Shown: positions 1-9,741, numbered from the stretch's first letter. The stretch: DNA of 64,000 nt from Dorea longicatena (GCF_024168045.1 NZ_CP100126.1:2125501-2189500), one strand, 5' to 3'. Translations and numbers: made by a program. Notes: generated by a model not told the origin, from the letters alone.

Positions 1-993
1 GTCTTTTCCGATCCCGGCATCCGTAAGTGCTCTCTTAAGCGGTGCTCCCGGTGCAGATAACAATGCATAATCCAATACTTCAAATGCCAGATACAGCTTC
101 TCATCCAGACTTGTTCCAATAACTTTATTGTAAGAAATGTAAGTATTATCCTCTTCTGATTCATCGCTTGCTATGGAATATGGCATCTCTTTTTCGATTA
201 CTTTATCAAATGGTTCCTGATAGCGGATCTTGGAATCTACCGGCGCATAGTCGAATTTGCTCAGATATTCCTGATCCAGCCAGTTTAATTTTTCTTCCAT
301 GTCCATATTTCCATACAGGTAAATGTAACTGTTTGACGGATGATAATATCTTCTGTGGAAATCCAGGAACTGCTCATACGTAAGTTCCGGAATCACTTCC
401 GGATCCCCGCCAGATTCGTTCGCATATGAGGTATCCGGGAACAGTGTATTCAATACCACTCTGTCCAGCACACCTTCCGGTGAAGAGAATGCTCCCTTCA
501 TCTCATTATATACAACACCGTTGTAAGCCAGATCATCTTCCAGAGAATCCATCTTGTAGCTCCAGCCTTCCTGACGGAAGATCTCTTCATGCTGATAAAT
601 ATTCGGATAGAATACCGCATCCATATATACATGCATCAGATTCTGGAAATCCTTATCATTACAGCTTGCTACCGGGTAAACCGTCTTATCCGGATAAGTC
701 ATTGCATTTAAAAATGTATTCAGTGAACCCTTTACCAGTTCTACGAACGGATCCTTCGCCGGGAAATTCTTAGATCCACACAGTACGGAATGTTCCATGA
801 TATGTGGTACTCCGGTACTGTCTGACGGCGGTGTACGGAATCCGATATTGAATACCTTGTTGTCATCATCATTTTCTATCAGTAAGATCCTTGCCCCGCT
901 CTTCTTATGCTTTAACAGCATTCCGTGGGATTTGATCCCTTTTAAATCTTCTTCCTTTACTAATTCGTAAGCACTTAAGTCTTTTACACTCAT
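1..993 (-). CDS. Insulinase-family (M16C, PreP-like) zinc metallopeptidase, 5' part
   Basis: The reading frame opens at an ATG (993) and stays open to the left edge, so only the N-terminal 331 residues are visible. Residues 64-68 read HIMEH, the inverted zinc motif HxxEH of M16 peptidases, within a context (GVPHIMEHSVLCGS) typical of the M16C presequence-protease subfamily. These enzymes are large (about 970 residues), cytoplasmic in Firmicutes, and degrade oligopeptides in a closed chamber. An AAGGAG sits about 12 bases upstream of the ATG, a rather long spacing. The leader carries a perfect palindrome at 1040-1056. The family call is firm; the substrate is unknown and the C-terminal half lies outside the window. 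Confidence 0.93.
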   Translation of the reverse strand, partial: MSVKDLSAYELVKEEDLKGIKSHGMLLKHKKSGARILLIENDDDNKVFNIGFRTPPSDSTGVPHIMEHSVLCGSKNFPAKDPFVELVKGSLNTFLNAMTYPDKTVYPVASCNDKDFQNLMHVYMDAVFYPNIYQHEEIFRQEGWSYKMDSLEDDLAYNGVVYNEMKGAFSSPEGVLDRVVLNTLFPDTSYANESGGDPEVIPELTYEQFLDFHRRYYHPSNSYIYLYGNMDMEEKLNWLDQEYLSKFDYAPVDSKIRYQEPFDKVIEKEMPYSIASDESEEDNTYISYNKVIGTSLDEKLYLAFEVLDYALLSAPGAPLKRALTDAGIGKD

Positions 994-1132
994 GAATTTC
1001 TATGTTCTCCTTTCGTCTGCAATCTTCCATTTCCCCAAAGCAGAAGATTCTTCTGCCCCGCAATATATCTACTGGAATAATTGCCACTCATGCAAGATAT
1101 TATAACACCTTTCTTATTATTCTGCACCTATC

Positions 1133-1193
1133 AAAAAAAGACTCCAAAGCAACTTTTGCGCCACATACTTTTATGCAAGGCAAAGAGTCTTTG
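1133..1193 (-). terminator. Probable terminator downstream of the NhaC-type carrier
   Basis: On the minus strand AAAGACTC and GAGTCTTT form an 8-bp stem with a long loop, followed by a run of seven T. It lies 36 bases after the carrier stop codon. The long loop makes it weaker than the other terminators here. Confidence 0.5.
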
Positions 1194-1228
1194 AAGTCTC
1201 TGCTAATTTTAATTTTTTAACAAATCAT

Positions 1229-2842
1229 TTATGAATGGCTTTCTGTTCTCTTCTTCATGAGCAGTAAAGCTGCTACCAGAAGTACCATACCGATCGGAAG
1301 ACAGATCAATGCATTCTGAACAAATCCGGCAATTACATAAGTAATGCAGGAAACAACTGCAACGGTTGCCGCATACGGTAACTGTGTCGTTACATGGTTG
1401 ACATGATTACACTGCGCTCCCGCGGATGCCATGATCGTTGTATCCGAAATAGGCGAACAATGATCTCCACATACAGCTCCCGCCATACAAGCTGAGATAG
1501 AGATGATCATCATAGTCTCGTTCGTTCCCTGGAATACCGCTACTACGATCGGAATCAGGATTCCGAATGTTCCCCATGATGTTCCAGTTGCAAATGCAAG
1601 GAAGCATCCTACGAGGAAGATAATTGCAGGCAGGAAGTTTAATAATCCTCCAGCTGCGGACTGCATAACATTAGCCACATACTCTGCTGCGCCAAGACTG
1701 TCTGTCATTGCTTTTAATGTCCATGCAAATGTCAGGATCAGGATTGCAGGTACCATAGCCTTGAATCCTTCCGGAACACATTCCATAGATTCACGGAACT
1801 TAAGTACTTTTCTAAGTGCATAGAATACAATCGTAACAACCAATGCGAAGAAACTTCCAAGCATCAGACCAACCGATGCATCACTTGCCGAAAATGCTTT
1901 AACAAAGCCTGTTCCACTAAAGAAGCCTCCTGTATAAAGCATACCGCAGATGCAGAAAATGATCAGAACCACTATCGGGAATACCAGATCGATCACTTTT
2001 CCCTTTTCTTCTACGATCTCATTCTCAGCATTTGCATATGGCCTGTCCGGTGTAGTATAGATATCACCCTTTACAGCATTATCTTCATGTAATTTCATCG
2101 GGCCATAATCAATCTTAAGCACTACGATCAAAACCATTGCAAGAATTGTGAGTAAAGCATAATAGTTATATGGAATCGCACGCATAAAAATAGAAAATCC
2201 ATCTTCACCTTTTACAAATCCTGTTACAGCCGCTGCCCATGATGAGATTGGAGCGATGATACATACCGGTGCCGCTGTCGCATCGATCAGATACGCCAGT
2301 TTCGCACGTGATACATTGTGCTTATCTGTGATCGGACGCATAACACTTCCAACTGTCAGGCAATTAAAATAATCATCAATAAAGATCAGGATTCCAAGCA
2401 CGATCGTTGCAAGCTGTGCCCCAACTCTTGTCTTGATGTGAATACTAGCCCAACGCCCAAATGCTGCCGAACCTCCTGCATTATTCATCATGCAGACCAT
2501 AATTCCAAGAATAACCAGGAATACCAGGATTCCCATATTATAGCTATCTGTCAGTACTCCTACGATTCCATCTTCAAATATATGCAATACTGCCTTTTCA
2601 AAATGGAAATTAGACCAGAAGATTCCTCCGATCGCAATTCCGACAAACAAGGAACTATACACTTCTTTCGTGATCAGTGCAAGACCAATTGCCACAATTG
2701 GGGGTACCAGTGCCCAGAATGATGAATACATCTTTGGTACATACTCTTTTCCTCCATCTGCCGCAAATACGGTAATTGCACCGCATGCAAAGATCATGAG
2801 GCAGGTGAGTACGGCAAAGAGTAATTTTTTTCTTTTTCTCAT
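1229..2842 (-). CDS. NhaC-family antiporter/transporter under lysine riboswitch control (LysW-like)
   Basis: A 537-residue polytopic membrane protein of the NhaC Na+/H+ antiporter family, with an N-terminal hydrophobic segment and many membrane spans. The start is the ATG at 2842, preceded by AGGAGAG at proper spacing; a longer reading to 2884 would run through the leader terminator and is rejected. The gene follows a lysine riboswitch and a leader terminator, so expression should fall when lysine is plentiful. NhaC-family members under L-box control have been proposed as lysine importers (LysW), so lysine uptake is a better guess than sodium export. That assignment is inference from regulation; the sequence itself supports only the family. 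Confidence 0.85.
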   Translation of the reverse strand: MRKRKKLLFAVLTCLMIFACGAITVFAADGGKEYVPKMYSSFWALVPPIVAIGLALITKEVYSSLFVGIAIGGIFWSNFHFEKAVLHIFEDGIVGVLTDSYNMGILVFLVILGIMVCMMNNAGGSAAFGRWASIHIKTRVGAQLATIVLGILIFIDDYFNCLTVGSVMRPITDKHNVSRAKLAYLIDATAAPVCIIAPISSWAAAVTGFVKGEDGFSIFMRAIPYNYYALLTILAMVLIVVLKIDYGPMKLHEDNAVKGDIYTTPDRPYANAENEIVEEKGKVIDLVFPIVVLIIFCICGMLYTGGFFSGTGFVKAFSASDASVGLMLGSFFALVVTIVFYALRKVLKFRESMECVPEGFKAMVPAILILTFAWTLKAMTDSLGAAEYVANVMQSAAGGLLNFLPAIIFLVGCFLAFATGTSWGTFGILIPIVVAVFQGTNETMMIISISACMAGAVCGDHCSPISDTTIMASAGAQCNHVNHVTTQLPYAATVAVVSCITYVIAGFVQNALICLPIGMVLLVAALLLMKKRTESHS

Positions 2843-2865
2843 AACTCTCTCCTTCGTTTTTTTCC

Positions 2866-2909
2866 AAAAAAATACCATGAACAATTTCCTCTGCGTGGAT
2901 TGCTCATGG
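2866..2909 (-). terminator. Leader terminator of the lysine riboswitch
   Basis: On the minus strand CCATGAGCAAT pairs with ATTGTTCATGG (one G-U) and is followed by TATTTTTTT. It lies between the lysine aptamer and the carrier's ribosome-binding site, the layout of a transcriptional OFF switch. Confidence 0.85.
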
Positions 2910-3009
2910 CATATATCATCTTATAAGCAGGACGTCCGTATTTTCAGATCATTCAACACTTCATTTATGTCCTCTATATAACTCTAAATACAAATTACAT
3001 AATTAAACT

Positions 3010-3216
3010 CTTATATCTTCTATATACTCCGATAGCGCTCCACTTACTGAAGTGACAGTCCGCAGCATATTCTGCTGCGTCCCAGGAAGTATATCTCGAA
3101 TATAATAAGGGATGATATCTTCCTTCGGCAGTTTTCCCTTTCAGGCAGAAATGATTTCCCTTTATCTGTTGTTCTGCCTTACTGATGAAACCTGCGCCTC
3201 TATCTAGTCTCATTAT
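3010..3216 (-). promoter_or_regulatory. Lysine riboswitch (L-box) aptamer
   Basis: Read on the minus strand, the conserved L-box blocks occur in order: AGATAGAGGCGC near 3207-3196, TGAAAGGGAAAACTGCCGAAG, then a CTGGGACGCAGC helix, GGACTGTCACTTC and GTGGAGCGCTATCGG. These match the lysine aptamer core and its five-way junction. A TTGACA box lies upstream at 3253-3258. This, with the leader terminator, explains the whole 514-base gap between the carrier and PFOR. The open reading frame that overlaps it is not a gene. Confidence 0.92.
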
Positions 3217-3285
3217 TCATATAATAATATTTTTATCATCTTTGATCTATTTTGTCAATACAATATGGCAAATGCATGGCAACGC

Positions 3286-3320
3286 AAAACTCCCGCAGAT
3301 CCTTTCGAATCTGCGGGAGT
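3286..3320 (-). terminator. Terminator of pyruvate:ferredoxin oxidoreductase gene
   Basis: ACTCCCGCAGAT and ATCTGCGGGAGT form a perfect 12-bp stem with an 8-base loop, followed on the minus strand by TTTT. It lies 37 bases past the PFOR stop. Confidence 0.8.
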
Positions 3321-3356
3321 CATGATTTATACTATTCTATTGCTAATCAGATATGA

Positions 3357-6300
3357 TTACTCCTCTACTTTGTAAAGGTCTGTCAGTTTTGACAGGTAAT
3401 CGTATCTTTCCATAGCCTCTGCCTCATTCTTAGCGAAGAGTCTTGCAGCCTTTTCCGGATTAGCTCTCTTAAGAGCATTGTAACGAACTTCTCCGTCAAG
3501 GAATGCCTGGTAATCTTCTTCCTTAGGCTGTTTGCTGTCAAGAGTGAACTTGCTTCCCTTTTCAGCTGCAGGATTGAATCTGAAGTTGTTCCAGTATCCG
3601 CATTCTACTGCTAACTGTTCCTCTGTCTGAGCTTTGCTCATACCCTTCTTGATACCATGGTTGATACATGGAGCGTATGCGATGATCAGAGATGGTCCCG
3701 GATAAGCCTCAGCCTCTGCAATTGCTTTTACAGTCTGGTTGAAGTCTCCACCCATAGCGATCTGTGCAACGTATACATATCCATAGCTCATAGCCATGCT
3801 TGCAAGGTCTTTCTTCTTCGTCTCTTTTCCGCCTGCTGCGAACTGAGCTGTAGCACCAGTCTTAGTAGCCTTAGAAGACTGTCCACCTGTGTTAGAGTAA
3901 ACCTCTGTATCGAATACCATGATGTTGATGTCTTCACCACTTGCTAATACGTGGTCAACTCCACCAAATCCGATATCGTAAGCCCATCCGTCACCACCGA
4001 AGATCCACTGAGATTTCTTAGCGAGGAAGTCTTTGTTCTTAACGATGTCTTTGCATGTATCGCAGTCACATCCGTCTAATGCTGCAACTAATTTATCTGT
4101 AGCATCTCCGTTTGTAATACCACATGCGAATGTATCGAGGTATTCCTGGCAAGCTGCCTTAACCTCTGCTGAAGCCTGCTCTGATGCTGCAACAGTTTCA
4201 ACTTCTTCTTTCAGTCTCTTTCTGATTGCTTTCTGAGCAAGTAACATACCATATCCAAACTCTGCGTTGTCTTCGAACAGTGAGTTAGACCATGCAGGTC
4301 CCTGTCCCTTAGAGTTCATTGTGTATGGTGTAGACGGTGAAGAGTTACCCCAGATTGAAGAACATCCTGTTGCATTAGCGATGTACATTCTGTCACCAAA
4401 TAACTGTGTGATCAGTTTTGCATAAGGTGTTTCTCCACAACCTGCACAAGCTCCTGAGAACTCAAGTAATGGCTGTTTGAACTGGCTTCCCTTAACTGTC
4501 TCTGGTTTGAATTTAGCAACAACTTCTGGTTTAACCTCGATCTCACGTCCGAAATCAAAGATATCCTGCTCTGCTGCATTTTCTTCCATGTTTGCCATAA
4601 CAAGAGCTTTTTCACCCTTCTTACCTGGACATACATTTACACAAGATCCACATCCTGTACAGTCATATGCTGATACAGTCATAGTGAATTTCATTCCCGG
4701 CATACCGATCATATCGATTGCTTTTGTTCCTTCTGGAGCTTTTGCAAGTTCATCCTCTGTAAGTGCTACCGGACGGATAACTGCATGTGGGCAAACGTAT
4801 GCACAACGGTTACACTGGATACAGTTTTCTGACTGCCATACAGGGATATCTACTGCGATACCACGTTTCTCATATGCTGCACTACCTGATGGTGTAGATC
4901 CATCTGCATAGTCAGTAAATGTAGATACTGGCAGAGTATTTCCTTCCTGAGCATTAACCTTAGACTGGATGTTCTTAACGAATGCTACAACATCGTCTTT
5001 TCCACCCTTAACTTCTGGTGTGAATAATCCTTCGTCTTCACAAGATTTCCAAGATTCCGGAACTTCGATCTCAACTACCTGTTTAGCACCGGCATCGATA
5101 GCATCGTAGTTCATCTGTACGATCTTGTCACCTTTTCTTCCGTAAGTAGCTTTTGCAGCTTTCTTCATCAGATCGATTGCTTCTTCTTCCGGAATGATAG
5201 ATGCCAGTTTGAAGAATGCTGACTGAAGGACTGTATTGATACGTCCGCCAAGTCCGATCTCTTTACCGATCTTAATACCATCAATTGTGTAGAACTTGAT
5301 GTTGTGATCAGCGATGAAGGCTTTTACCTGTCCTGGTAAATGTTTCTCAAGACCTTCCATATCCCAAGAGCAGTTCAGAAGGAATGTTCCTCCGTCAACT
5401 AATTCCTGAACCATGTTGTATTTGTTTACATAAGATGGGTTGTGACATGCTACAAAGTTAGCCTTGTGGATCAGGTAAGTAGATTTGATTGGCTTCTTAC
5501 CGAAACGCAGGTGAGACATTGTAACACCACCAGACTTCTTAGAGTCATAGTCGAAGTAAGCCTGTGCATACATGTCAGTATTGTCACCGATGATCTTGAT
5601 AGAGTTCTTGTTAGCTCCTACAGTACCGTCAGCTCCAAGTCCCCAGAACTTACAGTTGATTGTTCCTTCTGGTGTTGTAACCAGTGGTGCACCAACTTCA
5701 AGTGAAAGATTTGTAACATCATCGTTGATACCGATTGTGAATCTTTCTTTGTCTGCGTTGTTGAATACTGCAACGATCTGTGCAGGTGTTGTATCTTTAG
5801 ATCCTAATCCGTAACGTCCGCCGTTAACCGGTACTGCGTCGAACTTAGATCCCTTTAATGCAGAAACAACATCCAGGAATAATGGCTCTCCCTGAGCTCC
5901 TGGTTCTTTTGTTCTGTCAAGTACGTTGATGTATTTTACTGTGTCAGGAATTGCATCAATTAATGCCTGTGCACAGAATGGTCTGTAAAGACGAACCTTA
6001 ACAACACCAACTTTTTCCCCAGCTGCTGTTAAGTAATCGATTGTCTCTTCGATTGTGTCACATACAGAACCCATAGCAATGATAACTTTCTCTGCGTCTG
6101 CTGCTCCGTAGTAGTTGAAGAGTTTGTAATCTGTTCCGATCTTCTCGTTAACTTTGTCCATGTACTCCTGTACGATAGCCGGCATAGCATCGTAGTATGG
6201 GTTACATGCTTCTCTTGCCTGGAAGAAAATGTCCGGGTTCTGAGCTGAACCTCTCTGGCATGGGTGATTTGGATTCAGTGCATGATTTCTGAATGCATCG

Positions 6301-6899
6301 ATTGCGTCCATATCTACCAGATCTTTCAGATCTTCGTAATCCCATGTCTCAATCTTCTGAATCTCGTGTGATGTACGGAATCCATCGAAGAAGTTGATAA
6401 ATGGAAGTTTTCCTTTTAATGCTGCGCAGTGTGCAACTGGTGTTAAGTCCATAACTTCCTGTACGCTGGATTCGCAAAGCATTGCTGCACCAGTCTGACG
6501 ACAGGCGTAAACATCAGAGTGATCTCCGAAGATATTCAGTGCATGGCTTGCAAGCGCACGAGCGGATACGTTAAATACTCCAGGAAGCTGTTCTCCTGCT
6601 ACTTTATATAAGTTAGGAATCATTAACAGAAGTCCCTGTGATGCTGTAAATGTTGTTGTCAGAGCACCAGCAGAAAGAGATCCGTGTACTGCTCCTGCAG
6701 CACCAGCTTCTGACTGCATCTCTGTTACCTGAACAGTCTGTCCAAATATGTTCTTTCTTCCTTCTGTAGCCCATTCATCTACATGTTCCGGCATAACGGA
6801 TGATGGTGTAATAGGGTAAATTGCTGCAACTTCTGTATATGCATATGAAGCATGAGCTGCGGCCTGGTTACCATCCATGGTCTTCATTTTTCTTGCCAT
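3357..6899 (-). CDS. nifJ: Pyruvate:ferredoxin (flavodoxin) oxidoreductase, single chain
   Basis: Oxidatively decarboxylates pyruvate to acetyl-CoA, CO2 and reduced ferredoxin, the central step of anaerobic pyruvate metabolism. The 1180-residue length matches the fused homodimeric type. The N-terminal pyruvate-binding domain begins MARKMKTMDGN and has YPITPSS. Two ferredoxin clusters are encoded by CIQCNRCAYVCPHAV and CTGCGSCVNVCPG around residues 680-760. The thiamine pyrophosphate domain has GGDGWAYDIGFGG and the D...SNTGGQ element near residues 960-1010. The start at 6899 is set by GGAGGAA seven bases upstream; the longer reading to 6929 is rejected. Monocistronic, with its own promoter and terminator. 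Confidence 0.98.
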   Translation of the reverse strand: MARKMKTMDGNQAAAHASYAYTEVAAIYPITPSSVMPEHVDEWATEGRKNIFGQTVQVTEMQSEAGAAGAVHGSLSAGALTTTFTASQGLLLMIPNLYKVAGEQLPGVFNVSARALASHALNIFGDHSDVYACRQTGAAMLCESSVQEVMDLTPVAHCAALKGKLPFINFFDGFRTSHEIQKIETWDYEDLKDLVDMDAIDAFRNHALNPNHPCQRGSAQNPDIFFQAREACNPYYDAMPAIVQEYMDKVNEKIGTDYKLFNYYGAADAEKVIIAMGSVCDTIEETIDYLTAAGEKVGVVKVRLYRPFCAQALIDAIPDTVKYINVLDRTKEPGAQGEPLFLDVVSALKGSKFDAVPVNGGRYGLGSKDTTPAQIVAVFNNADKERFTIGINDDVTNLSLEVGAPLVTTPEGTINCKFWGLGADGTVGANKNSIKIIGDNTDMYAQAYFDYDSKKSGGVTMSHLRFGKKPIKSTYLIHKANFVACHNPSYVNKYNMVQELVDGGTFLLNCSWDMEGLEKHLPGQVKAFIADHNIKFYTIDGIKIGKEIGLGGRINTVLQSAFFKLASIIPEEEAIDLMKKAAKATYGRKGDKIVQMNYDAIDAGAKQVVEIEVPESWKSCEDEGLFTPEVKGGKDDVVAFVKNIQSKVNAQEGNTLPVSTFTDYADGSTPSGSAAYEKRGIAVDIPVWQSENCIQCNRCAYVCPHAVIRPVALTEDELAKAPEGTKAIDMIGMPGMKFTMTVSAYDCTGCGSCVNVCPGKKGEKALVMANMEENAAEQDIFDFGREIEVKPEVVAKFKPETVKGSQFKQPLLEFSGACAGCGETPYAKLITQLFGDRMYIANATGCSSIWGNSSPSTPYTMNSKGQGPAWSNSLFEDNAEFGYGMLLAQKAIRKRLKEEVETVAASEQASAEVKAACQEYLDTFACGITNGDATDKLVAALDGCDCDTCKDIVKNKDFLAKKSQWIFGGDGWAYDIGFGGVDHVLASGEDINIMVFDTEVYSNTGGQSSKATKTGATAQFAAGGKETKKKDLASMAMSYGYVYVAQIAMGGDFNQTVKAIAEAEAYPGPSLIIAYAPCINHGIKKGMSKAQTEEQLAVECGYWNNFRFNPAAEKGSKFTLDSKQPKEEDYQAFLDGEVRYNALKRANPEKAARLFAKNEAEAMERYDYLSKLTDLYKVEE

Positions 6900-6954
6900 T
6901 TTCGTTGTTCCTCCTTGATAATAGTACAAATCATATATTGACGTGTATGGTTTT

Positions 6955-6983
6955 ATTATATCTCCTGTATCATCAAAAGTCTA
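6955..6983 (-). promoter_or_regulatory. Sigma-A type promoter of the PFOR gene
   Basis: Minus-strand TAGACT (6983-6978), a 17-base spacer and TATAAT (6960-6955), about 55 bases before the start codon. Confidence 0.65.
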
Positions 6984-7084
6984 GCGATTCCGACTGTTAT
7001 TTTGTTCATTTTTTGGTACAAATACAGATTCTCGTATCATTTTGTCGGCATATTTGCCCATAAAACTGAGAATAAATCCCAAAT

Positions 7085-8665
7085 TCATTTGGAAAGAATA
7101 TGCTTAATAAGCACATACATCACAATCGCAAATGCAAATAAATACCCAATCGCACCAATTGCCGGGATTCCGCAGATCTTCGGGCTCATATTGGTAGTGC
7201 AGATAATGCTTGAACTGATCAGCAATGCCATCACCCACAATCCCATTACCACATTCCGCACCAGACGCCTCAGTAACTGTGCCAGATCGTTGGATGCATG
7301 CAGATCCAGGTTAACTCTTGTCTGACCTTTCATCAGACCATGTAGTGCATCCGCCGCAAGTCCCGGGACTTCTACTGCTTTATGCATCGAACGGTAAAGA
7401 TTCTTTCCTGCATGTTTTAATTCTTTTTTCCAATCCAGATCTTTCCACATACTCTCTGAAATATGTCTGGATGCGATCTCGATCATATTGATCTGTGGAG
7501 CAATGTCTGCAAGCACGCCTTCCATGTTAGTCAATCCTCTTGCCAGCATCGTCAGACCATGCGGCATACGGATCTTATTTTCCTTCATCACTTCCATAAG
7601 ATCCATCATCACTTCTGCAACATCGATCTCTCCCATATCTAAGGACCCATACTTCGACATCAGTTCACTGATATCTTCATACAATACGCTCTGATCTGGT
7701 TTCTCTTTAAATTCACCCAGTGCCATGACTGCTTCCTGGATCATGCCGATATCATTTTCTGCAATGCCGCGGATTGCTTTTCCGATCAGTTCTTTATCCC
7801 GTTCGGTCAGTCTTCCCATCATTCCCATATCGATCCATACAATCTTGCCATCCTGGATCTTTACATTTCCCGGGTGGGGATCTGCATGGAAGAAACCGTC
7901 TTCCATCACCTGTTTGATATAATTATCGATCAGCTTGATCCCGATCTCTTCCAGATCGTATCCGCCTGCCAGAAGTTTCTCTTTATCATCGATCGCAGGC
8001 CCTTCGATGTATTCCATGACCAGCACATGCATGGTTGTATATTCCTGATATAGTTTCGGTGTTCTTACATATACGACATCCGCATTCCTTCTGGCAAACT
8101 CTTCCATATTCGATGCTTCGGTGAGAAAATTCATCTCTTCCCGTGTCACATTCCAAAGTTCATCCAGTACCTGGTCGAAGTCAGCCATTCCTTTCAGACT
8201 GATCGGCGGCATCAGCTTTACTGCCTTCCGAATGAGTCCGATATCTCTTGCCATAATTTCATAAATGCCTGTTCGCTGAACCTTGATAACAACCTGTTCA
8301 CCGCTGAGCAGTTCTGCTCTGTGGACCTGTGCAATGGATGCTGATCCCAGTGGTGTATCGGAAATAAATGCAAATATTTCATTCCACGGACAACCATATG
8401 CCTGTTCGATTACTTCTTTTACTTCCGGAAATTCCATCGGAGTTACTTCTGAACGCAGACACATCAGTTCATCACAATACCTTTTCGGTAAAATGTCTGA
8501 ATGCAGTGACATAATCTGACCGATTTTAATATAAGTAGGCCCCAGATCCTCCAGTATCATCCGGAGTTTCTGAGGCGTAATTCCCCTGGTGATTCCATAT
8601 TTATGAAGTACGGATGTAATCTCCTTTAACCTGGTACGGTATTCTTTGGATTCTCCCTTACTCAT
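7085..8665 (-). CDS. AarF/UbiB/ABC1-family atypical kinase
   Basis: A 526-residue ABC1/UbiB-family protein. The family's atypical ATP-binding features are visible: SASIAQVHRAEL near residues 108-119, VVIKVQR, and HADPHPGN plus WIDMGMMGR as the catalytic and metal-binding segments. The C-terminus holds two hydrophobic segments, so it is probably membrane-anchored. Members act in quinone-lipid biology; in Firmicutes the role is unsettled. It lies 14 bases downstream of a phasin-like gene and close to a diacylglycerol kinase gene, likely one transcription unit. The family is firm, the function open. Confidence 0.9.
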   Translation of the reverse strand: MSKGESKEYRTRLKEITSVLHKYGITRGITPQKLRMILEDLGPTYIKIGQIMSLHSDILPKRYCDELMCLRSEVTPMEFPEVKEVIEQAYGCPWNEIFAFISDTPLGSASIAQVHRAELLSGEQVVIKVQRTGIYEIMARDIGLIRKAVKLMPPISLKGMADFDQVLDELWNVTREEMNFLTEASNMEEFARRNADVVYVRTPKLYQEYTTMHVLVMEYIEGPAIDDKEKLLAGGYDLEEIGIKLIDNYIKQVMEDGFFHADPHPGNVKIQDGKIVWIDMGMMGRLTERDKELIGKAIRGIAENDIGMIQEAVMALGEFKEKPDQSVLYEDISELMSKYGSLDMGEIDVAEVMMDLMEVMKENKIRMPHGLTMLARGLTNMEGVLADIAPQINMIEIASRHISESMWKDLDWKKELKHAGKNLYRSMHKAVEVPGLAADALHGLMKGQTRVNLDLHASNDLAQLLRRLVRNVVMGLWVMALLISSSIICTTNMSPKICGIPAIGAIGYLFAFAIVMYVLIKHILSK

Positions 8666-8679
8666 GAACCTGTTCCTCT

Positions 8680-9093
8680 TTAAATGTCTTCGTTCTCAGC
8701 TGTCTCTTCTTCCGCTGCTTTCTCTGCCGCATCTTCGCATACGGATTCGTCTGCCACATCTTCTACCGTCTCTGCAGCTTCAAATTCTTCCTGTTTTTTC
8801 TCCATCTCATCAATTCTCTGTTTCAACAATGCCATCTGTTCCGGAGTCATCTTATCCAAAAGCTCATCCAGTTCTTCCGGTGAAGATGTTTTTACTTTTA
8901 CATTCACTTTTTCTCTTACTGTCGACTTGATGTTATGCTTAAGTTCTTCATTCAGTGCTTTGCCCTGTTCAACAGTCAACTCACCCTTTTTCACCATCTC
9001 ATCCAGAAGTTCTTTTGATTTCTCTCCTGTGACTGCAACTGCTCCGATTCCTGCAAGTAATACTTTCTTTAATCCGCTTCCTAATTTTTCCAT
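8680..9093 (-). CDS. Phasin-family-like coiled-coil protein
   Basis: A 137-residue protein with a short amphipathic N-terminus, then TGEKSKELLDEMVKKGELTV, a stretch typical of phasin/PhaF-type helical proteins, and a very acidic C-terminus rich in E and A. GAAAGGAGAACG precedes the ATG. Phasins coat polyhydroxyalkanoate granules, but no PHA synthase is seen here; in Firmicutes such proteins commonly sit next to UbiB-like kinases, as here. A role as membrane- or kinase-associated helical partner is inference. Confidence 0.75.
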   Translation of the reverse strand: MEKLGSGLKKVLLAGIGAVAVTGEKSKELLDEMVKKGELTVEQGKALNEELKHNIKSTVREKVNVKVKTSSPEELDELLDKMTPEQMALLKQRIDEMEKKQEEFEAAETVEDVADESVCEDAAEKAAEEETAENEDI

Positions 9094-9114
9094 AGGTCGT
9101 TCTCCTTTCGCTGT

Positions 9115-9492
9115 CTATATAGACAGGCTTTCCAAAAGCTTTGGAATAAATATGATCATTCCTGCAATTGCTGCCATGATTGCCACGATCAGTACTGCTC
9201 CTGCTGCAGCATCTTTGGCAAGCTTTGCAAGCGGCCTTCTCTCTTTTGTAACCAGATCAACCACTGCTTCTACCGCCGTATTCACCATTTCCAATGCCAT
9301 GACAAGACCAAACAATGTCAGGCAGATACACCACTCTACCGGTGTAATATGAAATACGAATCCTGCGATCACCACACAAACCATTGCCACACAATGAATC
9401 TTCATATTCCGTTCCTTCGTTACCACTGCAAATATTCCGGCAAATGCATAACCGAAGCTTTTATACAATGGATCTTTCTTTTGTTTCTTCAT
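9115..9492 (-). CDS. Diacylglycerol/undecaprenol kinase family protein
   Basis: A 125-residue integral membrane protein with three hydrophobic helices. EMVNTAVEAVVDLV contains the conserved ExxNTAxE catalytic motif, followed by AKDAAAGAVL, also conserved. Gram-positive members mostly phosphorylate undecaprenol to regenerate the cell-wall lipid carrier. It is the first gene of a probable operon with the phasin-like protein (21-base gap) and the UbiB-like kinase. The choice between lipid substrates cannot be made from sequence. Confidence 0.9.
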   Translation of the reverse strand: MKKQKKDPLYKSFGYAFAGIFAVVTKERNMKIHCVAMVCVVIAGFVFHITPVEWCICLTLFGLVMALEMVNTAVEAVVDLVTKERRPLAKLAKDAAAGAVLIVAIMAAIAGMIIFIPKLLESLSI

Positions 9493-9660
9493 TTTTGCAC
9501 CTGTCCTTTGTTTTCTTACATTTTAACACATTTTGCACAAATTTACACAAACATTGTATGTATTTTGTTTTATTTTAGAAATAATACGGACTTTTAAAGA
9601 AAAGTATGACCTTTTATAAATTCTGCATCCAGCATAATTTTTCTATCAAAATAAGAGGAC

Positions 9661-9708
9661 AAAAATAAATACAGGGATTCTGCTTCTTATACCAAAATCC
9701 CTGTATTT
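9661..9708 (-). terminator. Terminator of the glycine-riboswitch AGCS symporter gene
   Basis: AAATACAGGGATT (9667-9679) pairs perfectly with AATCCCTGTATTT (9696-9708); on the minus strand ATTTTT follows. It lies 33 bases past the stop. Confidence 0.85.
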
Positions 9709-9741
9709 TATCACCATATGCTCTACAGAACTTATATTCTA

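Noticed and set aside
2995-3213. Minus-strand open frame of 72 codons upstream of the NhaC gene
   Set aside because: It is the lysine riboswitch; the conserved aptamer blocks explain the sequence.
3657-5814. Several plus-strand open frames antisense to PFOR
   Set aside because: They mirror the codon pattern of a large, well-supported gene and have no ribosome-binding sites.
8684-9352. 222-codon plus-strand Ser-rich frame
   Set aside because: It is the antisense of the acidic phasin-like gene and the lipid kinase gene.
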